Below the pieces are notes generated by a model. It saw only the letters and a list, made by a program, of their open reading frames with translations, was not told the origin of the DNA and did no database searches. Of a stretch of DNA of 14,557 nucleotides, positions 1 to 5,240 are shown in pieces. Source of the stretch: JALZHR01 sp036388635 (lineage in GTDB: Bacteria > Acidobacteriota > Blastocatellia > Pyrinomonadales > Pyrinomonadaceae). Position numbers and translations under genes: made by a program. The stretch lies in the NCBI GenBank assembly GCA_036388635.1, contig DASVRL010000324.1, positions 1-14,557 on the forward strand. Direction: 5' to 3'. How positions within the stretch are numbered: position 1 is the stretch's first letter; each line of letters opens with the position of its first letter.

Positions 1-303
1 GAAGATAAGACGGTCGTTGCCGACTACAACGCCGACGCGAGAACTGACCTCGCCGTCTGGCGACCGTCAAACGGCACCTGGTATGTATTGGCAAACTACA
101 CGAATTTTTCCGCCGCGCAGTTCGGCGCTGCCGGCGATATACCGGCGCCGTTTGACTATGACGGCGACCGCAAAGCCGATTTTGTAGTTTTCCGACCGTC
201 TCCCGGCGTCAATTACATTCTGCGCTCTTCGGTCGGCGACAGCGTCGGCGTGCAATTCGGCGCAAGCGGCGACGTTCCGATTGCCTCGGCTTACGTCAGG
301 TAG
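1..303 (+). CDS. FG-GAP/VCBS-repeat protein, C-terminal fragment (5' end outside window)
   Basis: The open frame runs in from the left edge without a start and ends at TAG 301-303, giving the last 100 residues of a longer protein. It holds at least two repeats of the type D-Y-(N/D)-x-D-x-(R/K)-x-D-(L/F)-(A/V)-V-(W/F)-R-P-S, followed by W-Y-V or Y-I-L and then Q-F-G-A-(A/S)-G-D-(I/V)-P. The Asp-rich stretches such as DYDGDRKADF resemble the calcium-binding loops of FG-GAP/VCBS beta-propeller repeats. In Acidobacteriota such repeats are common at the C-termini of large secreted or surface proteins, and the short end after the last repeat (ASAYVR) fits that pattern. Export, ligand and full length cannot be judged, because the N-terminus is missing. 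The family is fairly sure; the function is unknown. Confidence 0.8.
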   Translation, partial: EDKTVVADYNADARTDLAVWRPSNGTWYVLANYTNFSAAQFGAAGDIPAPFDYDGDRKADFVVFRPSPGVNYILRSSVGDSVGVQFGASGDVPIASAYVR

Positions 304-322
304 CGGTTTGGGGCGAAAAAAC

Positions 323-366
323 AAAATAAAGGCGTCAGGATAATCAGCCCGGACGCCTTTATTTTT
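323..366 (+). terminator. Rho-independent terminator after the FG-GAP gene
   Basis: A perfect 14-bp inverted repeat (323-336 with 352-365, core GGCGTC/GACGCC) encloses a 15-nt loop. It starts 20 nt after the stop codon, and its 3' arm ends in TTTATTTTT. This separates the repeat-protein transcript from the permease operon that follows. Confidence 0.8.
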
Positions 367-487
367 GGGAGAAAGGCGATTCGCGAGCATTTGCCGAAAC
401 ATTCTTTCGGAACATTTCGTAACTCTCAATATCTCTTGCGCCGCTAAAGCGCAGTCAATTCCAAAAAACGGGCAGTTTTCAATTGTT

Positions 488-1732
488 ATGCGACATCTTT
501 ATTCATTCTATACGGACGCGTTTTGGATTTCGGTCAAATCTATTCTAGAGCATAAGCTGCGCGCTTTTCTGACGCTTATCGGCATCATCATCGGCGTCGC
601 GGCGGTCGTCGTCGTCGGCGCTTCGATTAACGGGCTGAAGACTTACGTCATCGACAAAATTACAAAAGTTCTCGGCGCGAACCACTTTATGATTACGCGA
701 ATTGCTTCGACCGGCAGAATGAGCGACGAGGAATTTGAAAAACGCAATCGCCGCAATAAGGACATCACGTGGGAAGAATTTCTGTACGTGAAAGCCAACT
801 GTCTGAACTGCTCGGAGGTCGGCGTGCAGAGCTTCGGCGGCGCTGATTTGAGCGAGAACGGCGTCGAGATGCCTTCGACCCGCATCTTCGGCGTCACCGA
901 CAACGCTTCGGAAATCGAAGACAAAACCATTGCCGAAGGCAGATTTCTGACCGCCGAAGAAGTCACGCGCGCCGCCAAAGTCTGCGTCATCGGAACGGAC
1001 GTCAAGGAGAAATATTTTCCCGATAAATCGCCGCTCGGACACACCGTCAAGGTGCGCGGCATTCCCTTGCAGATCATCGGCGTCGAGGAAAAACGCGGCT
1101 CGTTTCTGGGCGATTCGATGGACCGGCATATGTATATTCCCATCACGCTGCATAACCAGATGTTTTCGCGCTCGAACGGATTTCAGCTGCACGGCAAAGC
1201 CGCCAATAAAGAACGTTTTCAGCTCGCCATCGAAGAGGCGCGCCTGCTGCTGCGAAACAAGCGCGGCTTGCTCGGCAGCGAGGAAGACACTTTCAGCCTC
1301 GTCAACGTGGACGAATTCAACTCGCAGATGGACCAATTTACCAACGCCATCGCCGCCGTCGTCGTGCCGATCACGATGATTACGCTCATCGTCGGCGGCA
1401 TCGTCGTGATGAACATTATGCTCGTCTCCGTCACCGAAAGAACTTTCGAGGTCGGCTTGCGCAAGGCGCTCGGCGCAACTAAAAAACAGATTCTTTTGCA
1501 GTTTTTAATCGAATCGTCGCTGCTCTGCATTATCGGCGGAATCATCGGCTTGCTGCTGGCGATGGGCGTCACGCAGCTGATCACTTTTCTGCTCGAAATG
1601 ACGATGACCATTACTGTTTTCTACGTAATTATGTCGGTCGCCGTATCGAGCATCATCGGCATCGGAGCGGGTCTGTACCCGGCATGGAAGGCGGCGCGGC
1701 TCGACCCGATCGCCGCCCTGACGCAAAGCTGA
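488..1732 (+). CDS. MacB/FtsX-type ABC transporter permease (first of tandem pair)
   Basis: This 414-residue inner-membrane protein has the MacB layout. A short cytoplasmic N-terminus leads into TM1 (about 26-47, containing LTLIGIIIGVAAVVVV). A large extracytoplasmic MacB_PCD-like domain (about 50-285) follows, and then an FtsX domain with three TM helices (about 288-310, 337-366, 376-397). Between TM2 and TM3 is the family signature MNIMLVSVTERTFEVGLRKA, and the protein ends with a PAWKAARLDPIAAL motif. Proteins of this family are mechanotransmission permeases that need an ABC ATPase; there is none fused or adjacent here. ATG 488 is the first ATG in the frame and places TM1 normally; a TTG at 365 would add 41 unlikely residues that overlap the terminator. 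No strong ribosome-binding site is visible. The extracytoplasmic domain carries a CLNC pair (residues 105-108) that the next gene lacks. It forms an operon with the next gene (19-bp gap). Substrate is unknown. Confidence 0.88.
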   Translation: MRHLYSFYTDAFWISVKSILEHKLRAFLTLIGIIIGVAAVVVVGASINGLKTYVIDKITKVLGANHFMITRIASTGRMSDEEFEKRNRRNKDITWEEFLYVKANCLNCSEVGVQSFGGADLSENGVEMPSTRIFGVTDNASEIEDKTIAEGRFLTAEEVTRAAKVCVIGTDVKEKYFPDKSPLGHTVKVRGIPLQIIGVEEKRGSFLGDSMDRHMYIPITLHNQMFSRSNGFQLHGKAANKERFQLAIEEARLLLRNKRGLLGSEEDTFSLVNVDEFNSQMDQFTNAIAAVVVPITMITLIVGGIVVMNIMLVSVTERTFEVGLRKALGATKKQILLQFLIESSLLCIIGGIIGLLLAMGVTQLITFLLEMTMTITVFYVIMSVAVSSIIGIGAGLYPAWKAARLDPIAALTQS

Positions 1733-1751
1733 AAAGACTGGAGAATCGTAT

Positions 1752-3023
1752 ATGAAAAGAAATTTTTCCGCTTCATTCCCGGCTGAGATTATGCGAATGG
1801 CTTTCGAGAGCATTTATGCGAATAAGTTTCGCTCGACTCTGACCATTCTCGGCATCGTCGTCGGCGTGATGACGGCGATTGTCGTAGCTTCGATTCTGAC
1901 CGGAATGCGCCAGTCAATTATCTCCATCGTCGAGGAATACGGCACGAACAACATCTACGTTTTCCATCTCTCGACCGGTCCCGGCGCGCGCAACCGCGAC
2001 GAGCGCAACCGCAAGCCGCTGACGCCCGAAGACGCGCAGGCGATTATGACGCAGTCAGCCGCCATCGAAGACATCGCGCTGATTGCTCCGAGCATCGGCT
2101 CGTGGAACGACGGCTTTGACGACAATCTCGTTTACGAAGGCAGAAATTATCGCTGGGCGCTGACCGACGGCGTGACGCCGAACTATATGCAGGTGACGAA
2201 TCTCGTTTTGCGGCAGGGTCGCTTTATCACCGAAGCCGACAACTACCAGCGTCGAAACGTGATAGTCGTCGGCGTCAACACGGTCGAGGCTCTTTTTCCG
2301 AACGAACAGGACAACGTCGTCGGAAAAGTCGTCAGGATGAACGGCACGACCTGGGAAATCATCGGCGTCATCGAAAAACGCAAAGCCGGTTTCTTCGGCG
2401 AAAACGAGGAAGACCGCAAAGTTTTTCTGCCGTTTCGCACCGCGCAGAAAGTCGCGCCGCAGCGCGACGCCGTGCTGCACATCGTGCAGGCGAAACCCGG
2501 ACAAATAAACGACGCCGTGCAGGACGTCGAAGGAATTTTGCGCCAGCGCCGCGGCGTAAAATTCGACGAGGCAAACAATTTCGACGTCAAAACCGCCGAC
2601 AAATTCATCGCCCAGTTTGACGGCATCATCGGCGGCGTCGGCATCGCGGCAATCGCGATTTCGTGTCTCGGCTTACTGGTCGGCGGCATCGGCGTGATGA
2701 ACATCATGCTCGTTTCCGTCACCGAAAGAACAAAGGAAATCGGCATCCGCAAAGCCATCGGCGCCACGCGCGGCGCAATCGTTTTGCAATTTCTGCTCGA
2801 AGCGATGACCTTAACATTTTTCGGCGGCGTCATCGGCGTCAGCCTGGCAATCGTCATCAGCTATCTCGTAATGCTTTTGATACCGAGCCTTCCGGCTTCG
2901 ATTCCGCTCTGGGCGATTCTGCTCGGTTTGGGCGTCTCCATCGGCGTCGGCTTAATCTTCGGCGTTCTGCCGGCGCGCAAAGCTTCGCGCCTGGACCCGA
3001 TTGAGTGCCTGCGTTACGAATAA
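1752..3023 (+). CDS. MacB/FtsX-type ABC transporter permease (second of tandem pair)
   Basis: This 423-residue paralogue of the preceding permease has TM1 at about 31-51 (TILGIVVGVMTAIVVASIL), an extracytoplasmic MacB_PCD-like domain at about 55-288, and an FtsX domain with TMs at about 291-318, 352-377 and 385-407. The signature MNIMLVSVTERTKEIGIRKA (residues 316-335) is almost the same as in the first gene, and the end PARKASRLDPIECLRYE is typical of the family. A GGAGA at 1740-1744, 7 nt before ATG 1752, supports the start. The 19-bp spacing from the upstream stop indicates one transcript and suggests that the two products form a heterodimer. The ATPase, and any MacA-like adaptor, must come from elsewhere. 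The export substrate (peptide, lipid, antibiotic or lipoprotein) cannot be told from sequence. Confidence 0.9.
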   Translation: MKRNFSASFPAEIMRMAFESIYANKFRSTLTILGIVVGVMTAIVVASILTGMRQSIISIVEEYGTNNIYVFHLSTGPGARNRDERNRKPLTPEDAQAIMTQSAAIEDIALIAPSIGSWNDGFDDNLVYEGRNYRWALTDGVTPNYMQVTNLVLRQGRFITEADNYQRRNVIVVGVNTVEALFPNEQDNVVGKVVRMNGTTWEIIGVIEKRKAGFFGENEEDRKVFLPFRTAQKVAPQRDAVLHIVQAKPGQINDAVQDVEGILRQRRGVKFDEANNFDVKTADKFIAQFDGIIGGVGIAAIAISCLGLLVGGIGVMNIMLVSVTERTKEIGIRKAIGATRGAIVLQFLLEAMTLTFFGGVIGVSLAIVISYLVMLLIPSLPASIPLWAILLGLGVSIGVGLIFGVLPARKASRLDPIECLRYE

Positions 3024-3043
3024 ACTGATCGATTCAATACGCA

Positions 3044-3094
3044 AAATGCGAAGCGCAAAATGGAATGCTTTCCTTTATTTTGCGCTTCGCATTT
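3044..3094. terminator. Bidirectional hairpin terminator between convergent genes
   Basis: A perfect 18-bp inverted repeat (3044-3061 with 3077-3094, core GCGAAGCGC) has a 15-nt loop. It lies in the 90-bp gap between the end of the second permease gene (+) and the end of the beta-CASP gene (-). The arm ends are A/T-rich (AAAT, ATTT), and TTATTTTCG follows on the + strand, so it can serve both directions. Its arms resemble those of the hairpin at 5176-5230. Confidence 0.7.
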
Positions 3095-3113
3095 GGCATT
3101 ATTTTCGTCTCAA

Positions 3114-4517
3114 TTATTTTAATTCAAATGTTTCTTCATAACCCGGAACGTGAACGTTCCAGCCGAAGCGGTCGCGGATATGCTGCGCCATCGCCTGCGC
3201 GGCGTCGGGTTCGCCGTGCGTGGTGAAGACGGTTTTCGGCGTTGCCTGCAAGCCTTCGAGCCAGCGCAGGACGGCTTTCCAGTCGGCGTGCGCGGAGAAG
3301 CCTTCGACCTTTTCGACGTGACAGCGGACGGGAATCCATTCTTTCATAATGCGGACTTCCCTTTCGCCGTTCTGGATACGTCTTCCGGTCGTTCCCGCCG
3401 CCTGGTAGCCGACGAAGACAATCGTCGCGTTTTCGTTCGGCAGGATTCGCATCGCGTGATGCAGGACGCGACCGCCGGTCAGCATTCCCGAAGCCGAGAT
3501 GATAATGCGCGCGCCTTTCATATCGTTTAAACGCTTTGAGTCTTCGCGCGTGGCGGTCGTCATCATCGAACCCGTGCGCAGCGGATGGCGCTTTTTCATC
3601 AATATGGAAGCGTATTCCTCGTCGTGTTCGTCGTGCCAGCGATTATAAACCTGCGTTGCCTGCGCCGCCATCGGCGAATCGACGACGACCGGCAAAATCG
3701 GAATTTTCCCCGCTTCTTCCAGTTCGCGAATCAGATACAAAAGCTCCTGCGTGCGCCCGACGGCAAAGGCTGGAATCAAAATCGGCGCGTTGCGTCGAAA
3801 GGCTTCGTTGATAATCTCCGCCAGCTGGTCGTCGGAAGCGACGTCGCCGTGCAGGCGATTGCCGTAAGTCGATTCGACCATTAAATAATCGCATTCGACC
3901 GGGATTGCCGGGTCTTTGATTATCGGCTGGTCGTAATGCCCCAAATCGCCGGAAAACAAAAATCTGAGCGGCTCGCCGTTCGCTTTAGCGCCGGCAATCT
4001 CAATCAGCACGAGACTGGCGCCCATAATATGTCCGGCAACGTAAAACGCGGCGCGGAAGCCTTCGCAAATCTCGACCAGCTCGCCGTTGTTCGGAACCGC
4101 GTTGAGAAGTTTCAGAGCGTCTTTAGCATCGTTTTCGTCGTAAAGCGGCAGCGCCGGCTGATGCACGGTCAAGCCTTTGCGGTTGCGGTATTCGGCATCT
4201 TCTTCCTGCAATCTGCCGGAATCGGGCAGCAGAATTTTGAGCAAATCAGCGGTTCCGTCGGACGTAAAAACCTTTTTGCCGTAGCCGAGACGGACGATTC
4301 GCGGCAGATAACCCGTGTGGTCGATGTGCGCGTGCGTGATGACGACCGCATCCAAATCCTCCGGATCAAACGGCGGCGCCTGCCAGTTTCGCTCGCGCAA
4401 TTGTTTTTCGCCCTGAAAAAGCCCGCAATCGATTAGAACTTTTTTGCCGTCGTGTTCGAGTAGATATTTCGAGCCGGTCACGCTGCCGACTCCACCGTAA
4501 AAGGAAATTGTCGCCAT
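3114..4517 (-). CDS. Beta-CASP metallo-beta-lactamase fold ribonuclease (CPSF73/YSH1-like)
   Basis: This cytoplasmic metal-dependent nuclease has 467 residues, the usual length for bacterial CPSF-like beta-CASP proteins. The metallo-beta-lactamase motifs are all present: D30 in LIDCG, the HAHIDH motif at residues 62-67, H163 in GHIMGAS, and D191 in FSGDLG. Beta-CASP hallmarks include ESTYGNR (E215, motif A), IPAFAVGRTQELL (248-260), SASGMLTGGR (341-350), the GFSAHAD His (H410, motif C) and a terminal THGE (H434). Family members cleave or trim RNA using two zinc ions, so a role in RNA processing or decay is inferred. ATG 4517 has GGAG seven bases upstream, and the protein then begins MATISFYGG as in homologues; a longer frame reaching 4586 adds only an A/T-rich leader. 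It is transcribed alone, divergent from the receiver gene. All catalytic residues look intact. Confidence 0.93.
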   Translation of the reverse strand: MATISFYGGVGSVTGSKYLLEHDGKKVLIDCGLFQGEKQLRERNWQAPPFDPEDLDAVVITHAHIDHTGYLPRIVRLGYGKKVFTSDGTADLLKILLPDSGRLQEEDAEYRNRKGLTVHQPALPLYDENDAKDALKLLNAVPNNGELVEICEGFRAAFYVAGHIMGASLVLIEIAGAKANGEPLRFLFSGDLGHYDQPIIKDPAIPVECDYLMVESTYGNRLHGDVASDDQLAEIINEAFRRNAPILIPAFAVGRTQELLYLIRELEEAGKIPILPVVVDSPMAAQATQVYNRWHDEHDEEYASILMKKRHPLRTGSMMTTATREDSKRLNDMKGARIIISASGMLTGGRVLHHAMRILPNENATIVFVGYQAAGTTGRRIQNGEREVRIMKEWIPVRCHVEKVEGFSAHADWKAVLRWLEGLQATPKTVFTTHGEPDAAQAMAQHIRDRFGWNVHVPGYEETFELK

Positions 4518-4650
4518 TTTTTTTCTCCGCGCCAACAGATTCGGGTAAAACAATATTATTTTCTTATATTTAAAGGCAAACGCCAAGTCTTCCGGTGAAA
4601 GCTTCCGAAAGCGGCTCGCGTTTAAAATTTTATTCTCGAAATTACCGGAT

Positions 4651-4680
4651 TTGCCGGGCAGTTCGTCAAAAAATTATAAT
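4651..4680 (+). promoter_or_regulatory. Candidate sigma70-type promoter for the receiver gene
   Basis: TTGCCG at 4651-4656 (four of six to TTGACA) and a perfect TATAAT at 4675-4680 are separated by 18 bases, in the 254-bp gap between the divergent beta-CASP and receiver genes. Initiation would lie about 85 bases before ATG 4772. A second, weaker pair (TTGTAC 4708-4713 and TATTCT 4731-4736, spacer 17) lies closer to the gene. Primary sigma factors of Acidobacteriota are expected to read this type of site, but this is prediction from sequence only. Confidence 0.45.
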
Positions 4681-4771
4681 AAAAATGTTGATTTCGGTAA
4701 AAACTTGTTGTACTTACGGTGCGGCTTCTGTATTCTATATAAAAGAGTTTCGTAATAAGGCGGGTTACAAT

Positions 4772-5134
4772 ATGCCGAAAACCGTTCTAGTTGTTGAAGA
4801 TTATGCCGATGTTCGGACAATGATGAAGATTCTGATTAAACGTCACGGTTATCGAGTGGTCGAGGCGGCTGACGGTTACGAAGCGGTCGAAAAAACCGTG
4901 CAGTATCATCCGGACCTTATTCTGATGGATTTGGCGCTGCCGATAATGGACGGTGTGACCGCCACGAAAATCATCAGGGAAATCGAAGGTTTTGATAACG
5001 TTTCGATTGTCGCCTTAACGGCGTACGGAAACACTTCCTTTGATAAAGCTATCGAGGCGGGTTTTGACAATGTGCTTGTCAAACCGCTCCACTTTGAAAA
5101 TCTGGAATCTTTTTTGAATCAATATCTTGCCTGA
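4772..5134 (+). CDS. Single-domain response regulator (CheY-like receiver)
   Basis: This 120-residue protein is a complete receiver domain with no output domain. The acidic pocket is E9-D10, the phospho-acceptor is D53 (LILMDLALPIMDG), the switch Thr is T83 in VALTAYG, and the conserved Lys is K104 in LVKPL. It would take a phosphoryl group from a histidine kinase and act by protein-protein contact or as a phosphorelay step. No histidine kinase is in the window, so the partner is unknown. ATG 4772 is chosen because the receiver fold starts there (KTVLVVED) and a Shine-Dalgarno-like AAGGCGGG (4757-4764) sits 7 bases upstream; the frame is open back to 4595, but that part does not look like protein. 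It is convergent with the Ser/Thr kinase gene, whose product is not its expected phosphodonor. Confidence 0.92.
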   Translation: MPKTVLVVEDYADVRTMMKILIKRHGYRVVEAADGYEAVEKTVQYHPDLILMDLALPIMDGVTATKIIREIEGFDNVSIVALTAYGNTSFDKAIEAGFDNVLVKPLHFENLESFLNQYLA

Positions 5135-5175
5135 TTTTCAATTTATTTTTATTGGTCGTTGGCGAGTTAACGCGA

Positions 5176-5230
5176 AAAATGCCGAGTGCAAAATTTAGGT
5201 CGATTACCTAAATTTTGCACTCGGCATTTT
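5176..5230. terminator. Perfect 25-bp palindromic bidirectional terminator
   Basis: Arms 5176-5200 and 5206-5230 are exact reverse complements over 25 bp with a 5-nt loop (CGATT). The element fills most of the 106-bp gap between two convergent genes: the receiver stop is at 5134 and the kinase stop at 5241-5243. The ends read AAAATGCC and GGCATTTT, so each strand ends in a short U-run after the stem. The stem is much longer than a simple terminator needs and can form a cruciform. Confidence 0.8.
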
Positions 5231-5240
5231 CCGTTTTACG

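Noticed and set aside
394..410. Small hairpin CCGAAA-CATTC-TTTCGG in the permease operon leader
   Set aside because: Six base pairs in a 120-bp leader are expected by chance. There is no link to a known leader or riboswitch fold.
365..487. N-terminal extension of the first permease from TTG 365
   Set aside because: It overlaps the terminator of the preceding gene, has no family-like residues, and ATG 488 gives the normal distance to TM1.
545..1336. 263-codon open frame on the minus strand inside the first permease gene
   Set aside because: It is antisense to a clear MacB-type permease, has an Asp/Arg/Phe-rich composition typical of the complement of GC-rich codons, and shows no motif.
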